In this document: piece by piece, positions 48,521-60,061 of the stretch
How positions within the stretch are numbered: the stretch's first letter is position 1
Layout: the number at the start of each line of letters is the position of its first letter
NCBI GenBank assembly: GCA_963662155.1
Contig: OY759270.1
Span: 11,421,426-11,485,425, forward strand
Direction of reading: 5' to 3'
Source of the DNA: Lamellibrachia columna
Taxonomy: Eukaryota > Annelida > Polychaeta > Sabellida > Siboglinidae
Length of the DNA stretch: 64,000 nt
Position numbers and translations under genes: made by a program
The notes under the pieces: model-generated
Told to the model about the DNA's origin: nothing
Database searches by the model: none
The model's input: the letters and a program-made list of their open reading frames with translations, nothing else

Positions 48521-48939
48521 ACTACATCGCCATTTGTGGTACAACAATGCCATTTGTGGTACAACATCGCCATTTGTGGTACTACACCGCCATTTGTGGT
48601 ACAACATCGCCATTTGTGGTACAACATCACCATATGTAGTACAACATCGCCATTTGTGGTACAACATTGCCATTTGTGGTACTACACCGCCATTTGTGGT
48701 ACAACATCGTCATTTGTGGTACAACATCACCATATGTAGTACAACATCGCCATTTGTGGTACAACATCGCCATTTGTGATACAACATCGCCATTAATGGT
48801 ACAACAACCCCATTTGTGGTGCAACAACACCATTTTGTGGTACAACATCACCATTTGTGATACATCACCATTTTTAGTAAACATCACCATTTTTAGTACA
48901 GACTGTAATCACCATTTGTGGTACTACATCGCCATTTGT
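48521..48939. repeat. 20-bp minisatellite, unit 5 (3' of P12)
   Basis: About 20 copies of catcgccatttgtggtacaa. An internal higher-order duplication is visible: the order cgccat, ccatatgtagt recurs about 120 bp apart at 48630 and 48730. Confidence 0.95.
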
Positions 48940-49341
48940 TCACAAGGATGCTGTCAGTTCTGTAGAGTTCTGCTCCAATTTGTAGCCAGTTAATTTCTAC
49001 AGTAGGGAACACGAGTGATTCTCATTTCGAGGTGATAGTTGATGAGATAATGCACTTCGGGTCCCCAAATTGTGCATACCATAACACGTACCTATGTCAT
49101 TATGCAATAAACCATTTGTATTAGTAATATCGCATTTTAATGCTAGTTGTTTTAATAAATAATAGTAGAAGTAAATGTGTTATTTTTTGTTCTCTCTGTT
49201 ATAATTCCAAATGTGTTTATGTGTTAAATGCGATGGCGGGCAGCGTGTCATTGGGGACCGGATGTGAGCATTTATGGGCAAATTTGCATAAAACCAACAT
49301 GGCGGCTGATGAGACTTGTGTCCCTGTTGTGTGTTAGTTCA

Positions 49342-49896
49342 TTAAAGTGTGTATTCTCTATGGCACTGCGCCATACACTCCCTTGACAATACAACACAGG
49401 GATGAGGAACGGTTTGGACTTGGTTTCCATGAATGCACAGCAGATGATCTGTCTGGCACTGTATTCTGCAGTTGATGAAATCTGGATTCTCTGTGGTCGT
49501 AGTTGACGCCGTTATAGTGAATAGGAGCAGCAGGGCCGCAGCGGCACACTGATATTATGTCACCATAATACAGAACTGTCAGGTATGCAGAATGTGCAGA
49601 TAATTCTAGTCACAATAATTTAATAAAAAATTTCATTAATGACTCACATCTTACTGACATATTTAGTCTCCAACATTGCATGTATTTTGGTGTATGTGTT
49701 CTAAGTATTGCTTTTTAAATTATAAGATCACATCTATCACTACAATAAACAATATGCATTCAAGTTTATGTATTTGTTAATAAAATATGATTCATCAATA
49801 ACCACTGAATGCTGTTGACATTTTTTAGCACATTATTGATAACGCAAACTTTATATTCTGCGAAAATATCTGGTTACATACCCCAGTGGTCTTCAT
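49342..49896 (-). CDS. P12: small secreted six-cysteine peptide, compact gene
   Basis: Exon A is 49896-49882 (Met-Lys-Thr-Thr-Gly), donor GTATGT. Exon B is 49548-49342 after an atatcag acceptor (CAG 49551-49549), in phase 0; the precursor has 73 residues. No in-frame ATG lies within exon B, so a simple ORF search misses the gene. The signal core is CAAAALLLLFTITAST. Cysteines: C-RIQ-C-QTDHLL-C, a 12-residue loop ending VPHP, C-VVLSRE-C-MAQ-C, tail HREYTL. The 333-bp intron lacks the pogo-like transposon of P9 and P11 and shows the original structure. A tttaat at 49151 (ATTAAA on the coding strand) lies about 190 bp past the stop. Confidence 0.85.
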
Positions 49897-50260
49897 ATTT
49901 GGAATTTGTCAGTCATTGGGTTAGTTTATCTCTAGTGAACTGTGTGCGTGCGTGTAAACGTAGGTAGACGAGGCGTACACACTAACAATGAAATGAAGTA
50001 CGAGGATATTGTCACGTGTCAGATCAGTGGTCCAGTGGCCTCACCAACTCATAAGACCTTGTCAAGGAAGGGCAATTCAGATGTCTCCCACAATGCTTCA
50101 ATGTTGATCACAAACACTTGTCGTTGATAAATAATAATAAGTGCGTTTACTTTGGTCTATGTACCTTGTGCTAGTCTCTTCCTTGTGGTGCTTCTGTAAG
50201 TGGATGCTTCAAATAAGTAATGACAAGTTTGTTTACTTATACTTCATCAAAGGACACAAA
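49897..50260 (-). promoter_or_regulatory. Conserved upstream region of P12
   Basis: Fourth copy of the shared upstream block; see 27734-28095. Confidence 0.35.
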
Positions 50261-50321
50261 TAAGTGGAAGTGTCCGTGTCCAGGGAACATCTTCTGTGTC
50301 TGTTATGATTATTTAGATTTA

Positions 50322-50812
50322 ACAAGATTGTCATCCCAGACAACAAGTTCCAGATAGCAAGTGGACAAGGAAGCTATTGGCTTATCGATAGTCCAACAAT
50401 TTTCTCATCTATGTGTAGCCCGCCCGTATCAGATATCTGTCAATTCTATTTTTAAACATATTCACACTACTAGCATTAACACAATCATTTGGCAGTTTGT
50501 TCCATTCATTTATCACCCTCTGTGAGAAAGAGTACTTTCTCATGTCCAACCTACACTGCTCCTTAACTAATGCTGCTTTGTGTCCTCTGGTTCTACTGCC
50601 TTCTTTAAGTTTGAAGAACATATTCCTATCAACATCCTCATAACCGTTCAATATTTTAAATGCTTCTATTTGGTCTCCTCTTGGTCTGCTGGTCTCTAGT
50701 GTTGTCAAATCACATTGTAATAAGCAGCTTTCATAACTAAGGTCTCAATTCTGGAATCATTTTAGTTGCTCTTCATTGTATTCTTTCTAGCTTGTCTATG
50801 TCCTTCTTACGT
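50322..50812 (-). mobile_element. LINE-A 3' fragment
   Basis: Encodes TTLETSRPRGDQIEAFKILN, then the KLKEGSRTRGHKAALVKEQC and INEWNKLPNDCVNASSVNMF C-terminal end. It is nearly identical to 40150-40640 and so a recent relative. Confidence 0.85.
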
Positions 50813-51175
50813 ATTACAACGCTGCGCAGTGACCAGTTGGGAGATTAAATTTTTTTGGATTGTAGTTCCGTAACAGCTCACCGCATGACTCTGCATGATG
50901 TAGTTATGGTCATGTTTTGCATGCGACTGAAATAAAAAATTAGCACACGGGCCTTTATCCCCCCCCCTCCCCCATTAGTGCACTTTGTACAAATAGGTAC
51001 ATGTCAAAATTGTGAACTGCCCCCTACTGACAGAGAAGTGCATTATATTGCATACACGTGTTACTGGAGGGAGTTACGTGCTCATGCCGCTGAACATCTA
51101 GAAAAATCTCTGCACACTACAGTTTACATATCACACAATTAAAGCAGATTATTTCATGTTTTCCTATTCCTTTAG
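50813..51175. other. Intergenic, nothing identified
   Basis: No coding frame or repeat structure beyond a short cccccccctccccc tract at 50961. Confidence 0.35.
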
Positions 51176-51177
51176 GT

Positions 51178-51350
51178 GCATAATGCCACTGTGGAACATT
51201 GTCATACTGTGGAACATTATCACACTTTGTCACATTATGGAACATTGTCACACTGGGATTGTCACACTGGGACATTGTCGCATTGTGGAACATTGTCGCA
51301 CTGTGGAACATTGTCGCACGGTGGAACATTGTCGCAATGTGGTCACTATT
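51178..51350. repeat. Minisatellite (gtggaacattgtc-acact)n
   Basis: About eight imperfect copies of an 18-21 bp unit (tggaacattgtcgcactg). Several plus- and minus-strand frames are open only for that reason. Confidence 0.9.
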
Positions 51351-51409
51351 ATTATATAACATGAATGTGATCAGGGTGGGTTCAGCTGTACTTGTAATTT
51401 CATTATTTT

Positions 51410-51620
51410 TAATTAATTACAATTTACAGTGTAACTGATTTTACTTTGAATTATGTAATACCAATTGTAATCAGGGGAAATATATTGCAGTAATTGTAAT
51501 TGGAAATTATATTTGTAATAGGAAATTGTAATAGGAAATTGTATTTGGCAATTGTCAGTTGTAATTGCAATTATAACTAGAAATTGCAACTGAAAATTAT
51601 TATTGGAAATTGTAATTGTA
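51410..51620. repeat. Imperfect (aattgtaattggaaat)n repeat
   Basis: Irregular alternation of attgtaa, ggaaatt and aattgc motifs, without a fixed period. Confidence 0.7.
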
Positions 51621-51754
51621 AGCATAAATCAGGATCAAATGTGTGTTCCTTTTAGAATGGTTCAGTGATTTCTCAGTTCCAACACTTAAATTCACACAGT
51701 CGTTCTGACTACTGTTGCTTGACATGTTTACGGTTACTCAATTTTAGCTTACCA

Positions 51755-52235
51755 TTTCAAACTCCATCTTCAACTGATTGAGCCTATAGCAAATCCAGTT
51801 TGTTGATGTTCAAATATGTAATGTGTGATATAGTTTAAGTAACATTAGCAGTCAGTTTAATACCAAAATGCGTATTTATGTACAAATCATCGAAAGAATT
51901 GAATTTAGTCATTAGATAGTGGATCAGAATAGTGGATAACCAAAATAGTAAACATTGTGTGGGTCAATGCTGATATTGGGCATGACTTCCATCCTCTCAC
52001 CGATCACATGACGAAGTTATGAAATTTCACCAAGGTTGAAATTTGTTTTTTTAAGGTTACCATTTTCATTTCAATTAATGTTTGACCAAATATTAAGTAA
52101 TTTAATAGTTTGTCTGATTAGTTCATAGAAATTACTTACAAAAGTTGCACAAACAAACTGGCATGTTGCACTGGATACTAGATAGGTTTGATTTTTCGCA
52201 AAATGAATTTGAGATCAGACTAGCGAAAAAATCAA
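51755..52235 (+). repeat. Dispersed repeat R, copy 3
   Basis: Recognisable by gcctatagcaaatccag and the cttccatcctctcaccgatc block. It is not inside a pogo-like element here, so R moves or spreads independently. Confidence 0.7.
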
Positions 52236-52237
52236 AT

Positions 52238-52325
52238 TGAGGAGGATCCTTTAACTGTGGAGGAACCTTTAACTGAGGAGGAACCTTTAACTGAGGAGGA
52301 ACCTTTAACTGAGGAGGAACCTTTC
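52238..52325. repeat. 18-bp minisatellite (gaggaggaacctttaact)n
   Basis: About five copies, very uniform. Confidence 0.95.
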
Positions 52326-52329
52326 AGTT

Positions 52330-53143
52330 CAAACTTGAACTGTTCCTGCACATTGGCAGCATGAACGTGTTAGCCAAATTTGATTGTTACCCTTTGTCAA
52401 AAAGGCACACAGACAGACAGATGCAGAAAAACAATCGCAGTATCCACACCATATTTCAGCATTAGTGAATAATTATTTTATTGCCATCATATCTTACAGC
52501 ACTAAGTCTACTTTTGGTTTAATAATGTTTTGCTACTTTTATATGTGCTTCCACGCTGTATACAATGCTGTTTGCTACTGGCAATTATTAATGCAATACA
52601 AATATTATTCTGCATATATTCAGGAAACCACGTATTCTAGAATAGAACAGTATTCAGTTTGTTGAAAATAATTATGCAGTACCATTAATATGTTTAACAT
52701 AGAAAATTATCAATGTCAACTTCTACTTCAGGTGCCATGTCTGGTGACGTTGGCGATCTTGATCCTCCGCACTAATCTGTCATTTGTACGTGTCAGCAGC
52801 TGAATGTCATTGACTGGTCTTTTGTTATCATTTCCAGTAATTGTCTTTGTTCTGCTCTTTGTGGAACCTTCATTTGTAATGTGTTGTGCCCAAGAAATGT
52901 TTTATGTTCTCCTGAGGAACCATGATTCTGCTGCTGCTTATTTATCCTATATTCAGGTTTCGCGCCATTATGTCAATGTAGACCACACTTGGCACCTGAG
53001 GACTCTTAGTTTGGTCTGCTTTGATATATTGTCAACTATGAAGCTAAATGTAGTATGTTACTGTCTTTGATGACAGGTGAGTTGAATTTGGCATGTGTTG
53101 GTAATTCCAGTGCTCCGAGTTCAGTTGGGGCGTGCTGGTAATG
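52330..53143. other. Intergenic 3' of P13, no gene called
   Basis: The open frame 52804-53070 starts with a hydrophobic run but has no splice or homology support. The minus strand across 52730-53000 contains degenerate text that might be an old retroelement, but too decayed to name. Confidence 0.35.
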
Positions 53144-54160
53144 TCACTTCTGCTGAAGACAGTTTTCCAGGCACCTGTTGATGAATCCGTAGCATTTTTC
53201 GGGCATGTGGAGTTTCAAGGAGTCAACCATACTCGTGTTGTCTTCCATACATGTCCTCATAGTCTGGCGACAGTCATCTACACAGGGACAAGGCTTCTCG
53301 TCATAGCTTCTGCGTCCCACTGGGACAGCTGACATCACAGTGCTGAATAGCAGCAGCAAGGCCGCAATGACATACTGAAATCAAAACAAATGAATAGACA
53401 ACATTCACAACACATATGACGCCACCTATTGGCTAAGAATAAAACTAGTCATGGGTCGTCTTTGTGACTTCATTGCCATATGTTTGTGGCATCAATGCGA
53501 TATGTTTGTCACATCATTGCGATATGATTGTGAAGTCACTGCAATGTCTGAAACTGGTACTTTTGGAAATTGGTTGTGGGACGTAAGAAACTATAATGCT
53601 AATGCGCATGCGTCGCAAACATCGTCTATTGCATGTAAAAATTATTTTAACAAGGCATGAAATTTTACTTTGTGTCCATTTTGCTTCATCCAGTGAAAGG
53701 ATTTGTTAAATCCTGGGAAGTAATGTTTGACAATTGTAGCTTGCTTTCAAATCACAATTGCGTAAAATATTATTTATCTTTTATAAACAAATATCAAGTG
53801 GTCTTTTGCACCAGTTAGGGTGTAGTAAGTAAGTAATAAATCAGTTATGCTTTGGACACATGTCAGACTGTGACTTATTTATATCATCAAAACATGCAAA
53901 TTTGATAAAGAAATAAAATGCATACATATTGCTGTCATGTATTTATATAAATATAAGATATATAAATTACTTTGAGCATCAACCAGTGGTTGATATAAAC
54001 ACAAACTACTGGTGAAAAGAGGATATGAACAACAGCTAGAACAAAATTATTACATTTACATTTGGTATTTCATCGGTGCATTTTTCAAGCAACTGAAGCG
54101 TTTAGTAAGGGATGTTATTTAGTACCAGGAAGATTCTTACATGCGCACAAGTGCACACGC

Positions 54161-54243
<83 letters not shown>

Positions 54244-54273
54244 CATAGGTGTACATACCATATTGCTGTTCAT
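53144..54273 (-). CDS. P13: small secreted peptide with seven cysteines
   Basis: Exon A is 54273-54259 (Met-Asn-Ser-Asn-Met), donor GTATGT. Exon B is 53374-53144 after a gatttcag acceptor (CAG 53377-53375), in phase 0; the precursor has 81 residues. The signal core is YVIAALLLLFSTVMSA. The mature part opens with a basic GRR segment. It then has an additional cysteine two residues before the family motif (C-P-C-VDD-C-RQTMRT-C), an 18-residue loop, C-YGFINR-C-LEN-C and an LQQK tail. The odd cysteine could link two molecules. A (CA)n tract of about 80 bp starts just inside the intron next to the donor, which could affect splicing. Confidence 0.85.
53455..53560. repeat. Short repeat of (cattgc-atatgtttgtg)
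   Basis: About four degenerate copies of a 26-bp unit with gcgatatg and gtgaagtca variants, inside the P13 intron. Confidence 0.6.
54158..54242. repeat. (CA)n microsatellite
   Basis: About 40 CA repeats, 16 bp downstream (coding sense) of the P13 first-exon donor. Confidence 0.95.
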
Positions 54274-54274
54274 A

Positions 54275-55610
54275 CTGGGCCAGTAAATCTTCTGCTTGTT
54301 AAGCAAAACCAGAACTATCGTCACACTGCCAGACTTGTTATATACAACTTGAGACAAATTGGATGTTTACCTTGCTTAAATCAGGTGTGATTCTGGTATG
54401 TTGAATGCTCTTGACATTGGTTCGCTATGACACAAGAGTGGTCACTAGAAGTGTATCCCTTTAAGGTCAATGTGAACTTGACCTGTTGTTATTACTAGCC
54501 TGTGTCCTTGTGAGGACTACTCCAGCAATGTTGACATCTTTGACTTCAATTTACATATCCAACTCAACACATCGATTGCATGCACGCATGCACGCACATT
54601 CACTCTGTCCATTATATTGAAAGGTTACAATAACTGTCACAAGAAACAATTTAACTGACGAGCTTTGGCAGTATGGTTTTCTTGGTTACTGCACCAACTG
54701 TATGGAATTCAGTCTTAAGAATTAGTTTTAAGTCAGCAGGAAGTGTAATGAGTTTCTATTATTAATCTTGCTCCCCCCACCTTGGCGACTCGGCTCAAGT
54801 CAGTCAAGTGCCTGCCATCTATGTATCATGTGAACAGTTTGACTTTGCCATGATCATGTCACCCGTGCTGTAGGATTAAGTGCTACTTACTTATGAGTGC
54901 TAGATAAATGAGTCACTTCAGTTTAAGATCATTGGTTATTAAGTATAGTCAAACATCGCTGTTAAGATCACCAATGTGCCAAGGTGACCTTAATAGTGGG
55001 GGGGGGTAATATAAAATCTAGTCATTGAAGCATCATGGGTATTTCTAAGGATTAGGGTAATGAAATAGGTCTAGATTAAGTTGTTGTTAGTGTTGTGTAA
55101 CAATCCACATATATTTGTTGTTTGTTACAAAACACAGGTATATTTAGTTTAGATAAACAAATAAGCTATAGTATAATATGATTCCTTCATGAATGGTTGC
55201 ATGGAAAATTTCCACCCTTGAATAAAAGGCATGCTCATAATTATTTGAGACATTAAATTTCCATCCTCCCAATAAAAGACAACCCAAAAAATGGTAGAAA
55301 ATACAACTCTGACTATGCATTATGTGGGTGTGCATGTGTGCGTGCATGCATGCACGTGTTCAGTCATCACTCCACAATTTGTTAATTGTAAGTATTTAAA
55401 AAAATTCATAACCATCTTTATATATTTATACTTGATGCAATATTATGCATTTATTAACATATCTACATTTGCACAAATAGATTGATATCATTATTAACAT
55501 CACGTATCAGCATCAACATTTCAGATTCACTTGGCATATAAGTCTAGTTAAATTCTTCATGTTTTCATTCAGTAGTACAATACAAATATTGCTCTACACA
55601 CCATTTAACA
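54275..55610. other. Intergenic, nothing identified
   Basis: Includes the presumed P13 promoter side and a gggggggg run at 54998. No coding frame is supported. Confidence 0.35.
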
Positions 55611-55611
55611 A

Positions 55612-55815
55612 GATGTTTAACAAGATTGCCATCCAAGACAAAGGCCCAGATGGCAAGTGGACAAGGAAGCCATTGGTTTATCGAGAGTCCAACCATTTTT
55701 CATCTGTGTGTAACCCGCCCTTCTGAGATGTTTGTCAGTTTTGTTTTTAAACATATTCACACTGCTAGCATTTGCACAATTTGTAGAAAATCTGTAGATA
55801 ATCTGTTCCATAAAA
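55612..55815 (-). mobile_element. LINE-A extreme 3' fragment
   Basis: The minus strand reads TNCANASSVNMFKNKTDKHLRR and the same 3' non-coding text (aggaagccattggtttatcg on the plus strand) as the other LINE-A copies. Confidence 0.8.
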
Positions 55816-56194
55816 TAAATGTCTGTAATAAAAGAATTTCTGATAAAATAATTAATTATAAAATTGTGAGTAATGTATAAAATAAATATTTTTTATTCAA
55901 AATAAAGTACTAGATCAAAACAAAATATGTATATTTAAATGCGTTGATGTGGCATAAGAAACGTCGATGAAAATATTTTTATTTATAGTAGATAATCATT
56001 TATTTTCCTCTGAGAACGAGTATGAATACGATCATGAACTACGATCATGAACTACACAGCTGAAATCATTTGTTGTTTTTTGTAATAATGAAATAGAATT
56101 TTTTTTGAGAAATGACATTTTAGTATGCATCTCTTCTGATGGCTGTAAGGTGACCTAGGCCGACCTTCTCTCAAGCCAATACACATCGGCGCCA
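55816..56194. other. P14 3' flank, no gene seen
   Basis: AT-rich, with a direct repeat gatcatgaactac at about 56030 and 56042. No coding frame is supported. Confidence 0.35.
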
Positions 56195-56489
56195 TCAGTA
56201 CTTGTATTTCTCATGGCATCCTTTCAAGCACCATCTGTAGGCATTAGAACAGACTTCTGGCTCGGAGAAACGCAGGGAGAACAACTCCCAATTGTCTCCT
56301 TGACACTTAATGTCATCCCACCGGCACCTCTCAATGCAGACGCAAAGTTCTGTACTTGCACCATCCGTAGTTGACACCGCAGTGAAGAGTAGTAGCAGCA
56401 AAGTTGCAACGGCACACTGAAGTGTAGAAAGGTTGTTTCTTTTGAGAAACTAGTTTGCCATCCAGAACTGAGTGTGTTGGACTAATCGA

Positions 56490-56544
<55 letters not shown>

Positions 56545-56577
56545 ATATATGTATATACACACACTAAATTCGATGAT

Positions 56578-56642
<65 letters not shown>

Positions 56643-56688
56643 GTTAAAATATGGTCAAATTAAACAGTTACAGTTAACAATATACAGG

Positions 56689-56738
<50 letters not shown>

Positions 56739-57115
56739 TGTATATGTATAATTATTATTGAGTGCAATAGCCTTATAAAGCATGTACAATTATTATAGAG
56801 AGCAATAGCCTTATAAAGCTCGAAGCGCTTTACATAATTAATTAATGATAAAATTGCGACAACCATGCAAATCTTCCAGATATTCTTGACTCGCAATATC
56901 AAGAGAGACGTTTTCTATTAAACAGTATACATGTTACAATGAAATCACTGAAGAACATTCCCGGTGTATTTACACCCTCGTTCATCTCATCTAGGACGTG
57001 GTTTTTGTGCCAAATTTCCATCTTTCAACAATGTTTTCTATGGCATGCACAGTTTACTGCAACCTTTATGTGTTATGCATGAACACAGAGTCACACATAC
57101 CGTATAATTCTTCAT
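56195..57115 (-). CDS. P14: small secreted peptide with seven cysteines
   Basis: Exon A is 57115-57101 (Met-Lys-Asn-Tyr-Thr), donor GTATGT. Exon B is 56416-56195 after CAG at 56419-56417, in phase 0; the precursor has 78 residues. The signal core is [16 protein letters not shown]. Like P13 it has an additional cysteine two residues before the first family cysteine ([14 protein letters not shown]). A 17-residue loop, [12 protein letters not shown] and an HEKYKY tail follow. The sequence NWELFSLRF in the loop resembles NWELRDSS of P8. The intron (0.7 kb) holds three (TA)n arrays and a LINE2-like tail. Confidence 0.85.
56490..56552. repeat. (TA)n microsatellite in the P14 intron
   Basis: First of three TA arrays. 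Confidence 0.95.
56580..56640. repeat. (TA)n microsatellite in the P14 intron
   Basis: Second of three TA arrays. Confidence 0.95.
56693..56740. repeat. (TA)n(CA)n microsatellite in the P14 intron
   Basis: Third TA array, ending in a short CA run. Confidence 0.95.
56749..56845 (-). mobile_element. LINE2-like 3' tail, with a tandem copy
   Basis: The minus strand reads tgtaaagcgcttcgagcttt-ataaggctattgc, the usual tail of LINE2-type elements or SINEs that borrow it. A part of about 46 bp, including ataaggctattgc, occurs twice. Confidence 0.6.
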
Positions 57116-57599
57116 ATTCTGATGATAATCTCAGATTCTTCTCCAGAAATCATCCACTGTAATAGCTGCATATGCTGAATGCGATGAAAGCAATATGAAT
57201 GATGGCACTCACTGAGGTGTGTTAATTTAAGTGCCATTTGATGCATCATTTGAAGTGTCAATTGAAGTGTCACTTGAAATGCTAGAAAGTGTTTGTACAA
57301 CACAATAAATTACTTAAGTGTTGTTCGGGGTGTCCACTAGGGGGTGGGTTCAGTATACTATTAGTCTACCCATTGAATCCAATACTAAAATTTATTCTTT
57401 GTGCAAAGATATGATTCTGTTTTTATCAGTACAGCACATTCTCTGCTTTCTGTCATGGTGCCACCCTGCAGCTTGTTTTCATAAAATCCTTCAATTTCAT
57501 ATTTGAGAGAATTAACACCGAAACTACATATTCTTCAGACCTGTACATTTGCTGCCACCTAGTAGAAATTACAATAGAAATTCAGGTCTTTGCACAACA

Positions 57600-57803
57600 T
57601 TATGTTGTTTGTGGTCTGTGCCAGAAATACTGGAAGGGGTACCATTTCAAAACACTGGTACTTTTTTCGTCTACCATGAACACGAATGTGAAATAGTGAT
57701 CTTTCCCCGGATAATGTACATAAATCACTGGTGGGATATTAGTCTCGCTTATCCGGCCCACATTCGTGAACTCGCTGAGAAGAGACTCTGGCTTTGAAGG
57801 CAT
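57600..57803 (-). CDS. Unassigned exon-like ORF
   Basis: 67 codons from ATG (57803) with balanced codon use and GC higher than the surroundings: MPSKPESLLSEFTNVG..., IPPVIYVHYPGKD, and a stop at 57600. Upstream on the minus strand lie an inverted CCAAT (gattggct, about 57860) and an aaaatggag motif, so it might be a first exon. No family is recognised, no donor is convincing, and it could be retroelement-derived. Confidence 0.3.
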   Translation of the reverse strand: MPSKPESLLSEFTNVGRISETNIPPVIYVHYPGKDHYFTFVFMVDEKSTSVLKWYPFQYFWHRPQTT

Positions 57804-57899
57804 GGTTTGGCGGTCACCACTCCATTTTGTGTAGGCATTGCCATGACATGCCAGCAGCCAATCAGCGTCATTATCGAGATTCTACACTATAAAATTATT

Positions 57900-58845
57900 T
57901 TGCATGATTTAACTTTTCACTGTGACAGTTGTGTTAATATGATCAAAGTTGATTCGAATTGCATCATATAAACTGATAAAAGGTCACTATTATTTATGTT
58001 GATGAGTTAGCCAAATTGCCTTGTAGTTGATTCACCAGATGGCAGCACAGTTGTAAAATTAACCTATTTTAAAACTATCTGCTCAGTTTCAAATTACCTG
58101 ATGTTCACCTTAACATGTGCACAGCAGACTACTCAGGTCTAAATGAACATTTATTTTCAATGTCCCAGTATTAATAGGAAAGAGTTTATTTCTATCTTGG
58201 AACCAATACAAAGAGTGGTGGTCTCTATCTCTAACCCACCAATTCCCGGCACGTGAGAGGCGCCGAACGACAGAATCATCAACATAATGATGTTGGCCGT
58301 TTAATGGAAGAAGAATAAAAGGTGGATGAGTGAGTGGGTGGAAATGAGTGGGACAACACCCAAAATTAATTGCAACAGAATCACATGTGTATGTGGCCAG
58401 TGCTCATAGGTTATTTTTTTCTTACTACCTTTTCTACCATGGCACCAAAAATGTTTAAATATTATATTGACCTATTTTTGTGTCTTAATGCTAGTACACT
58501 GCATTGTGAGTTCTGTTAATCACCAGGAAGCATTATTGGCAGCACGTTGTAGTTCTGGTTAACAGCATGTAAGTTGCTGCAGGTCAGCGTTAAATATCCA
58601 AGGATAGAGGAGTTCCCAGAGTTTTAATTGTACCTTGAAGGAGATTTTGAGGTTTTCGTGGTTTTCTGAGGCCAACTCAGTGGGAAGCTGGTGAAGGAAC
58701 TGTGAATGGCTTCAAACCTTCTTCAAGCTACAACTTTGACTATCTTTATTTAGTAGTTTTTGTTGATGTGAATTTTTTTTACTGCATTTGGATTAGATTC
58801 ATCACTAGTTGTAAACAGAGTGCTAAGCGTGAAGCGTGAGGCATG
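57900..58845. other. Intergenic, nothing identified
   Basis: No supported frame. A GC-richer stretch at 58230-58320 (ggcacgtgagaggcgccgaa) might be a repeat fragment but has no second copy here. Confidence 0.35.
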
Positions 58846-58850
58846 AGGCG

Positions 58851-59185
58851 TGGGGCACGGTGGCAGTGTAGTTAAGATATCTGACTCTCAATCCAGAGAA
58901 CCCAGTTTGGATTTCTCTTGCTGCCATTTCGAAGCTTGGACAATTTCGTTAACCCCACGTTGCCACAGTTCACTCAGCTGTATAAATGAGTTCATGGCTA
59001 CAGACAGTGGTGGATATGTGAATGAATAGTCTTCGTGCAGTAATTGCAGCATGGCTGAAAGCTTTCCAGAGAAGTCGAGTTGGTGTTGGAATGAACAGGT
59101 CTGCCATTGGGAGAAGTGTAAAACGCTTTGAGCATTCCCAAGGACTGGATACCGCGCTATGTAACAGTGTACCTTTTAGTTGTGG
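58851..59185 (+). mobile_element. tRNA-derived SINE with a LINE-type tail
   Basis: The head ggcacggtggcagtgtagtt has a near box A, and a degenerate box B lies near agtttggatttctc. A conserved middle follows with ttaaccccacgttgccacag and cactcagctgtataaatgag, of the kind seen in the core domain of several metazoan SINEs. The end is taaaacgctttgagcattcc...gcgctatgtaa, the LINE2-like tail. The length of about 330 bp and the three-part order fit a full SINE. Confidence 0.75.
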
Positions 59186-60060
59186 GTACATGATTGTTTT
59201 ACAAAGAATTGGTCTGCAAGTGATCGTCACATTAAGGTTTTCACTAGGTGCAACATTGGATATTTTTTTATTAGAATGAAATCCAAACAGATGCCAGGAT
59301 TGGGGAAAGGATATCATGTGTTGAAGGGAGTGCTAATTTATTCCAAGTGCCCATCTGGGGGGTCCTCAGGGGTGGTCCAGGAAATTGTTACAACAATTTG
59401 GAGGTCATCTCATTTTCAAAAGGGAGGAAGTGACCAGATCAACACCCATGGTTTTTTAATCTAGGGTGGTTAGTAAGGGAAGGATACTGAAGATTACCCA
59501 CTTAGACGGAGTGAAGGAAGAAAGTTTTTCTAAATTAATTCCCCTTGGGGTGCAGTTGTTGGATTAAATTAGGGGACTTGTTTTGGCAGTACTGTGTGGG
59601 TGTCTAATAAGTTAGTAAAGTCACTTGTATTTTCTTCTTTCTGTCTCTCACGCAAGCAAGTCTTGTCAACTTTTAGGTATTCATCACTTCATGATAACCA
59701 AGGTTTATCAAACTCAAAAATTGCACTTTTATTTAACATTTTATTTGCTTAGGTAAGTAATTTACTACTAATATTGTTATCATTATTATCATTAAACTAT
59801 TTATTAATATTCTGTTCATGAATGCTTATGCGTCAATGTCAGTGTTACCTTCACAACTTTCTCCAAAAGATGGTTATGAAGAAAAACATGCCAATCTGCA
59901 AGAATTAGTTTCAATTGAAGCATCATATAGTAGGCCCGCATGTCATAAATGAACTTGGTGATGCTTAATTTTTGGATTCTGATCAAAATGTTACGAGGCC
60001 AGTGAAAAATTTATAACAGACAAATCCATGACATAATCTCACATAACAAAATCTCACAGA
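59186..60060. other. Intergenic, nothing identified
   Basis: No supported coding frame or repeat. Confidence 0.35.
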
Positions 60061-60061
60061 G

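Noticed and set aside
52804..53070. Hydrophobic 88-residue membrane or secreted protein
   Set aside because: No splice support, no homologue in the window and composition typical of random AT-rich sequence.
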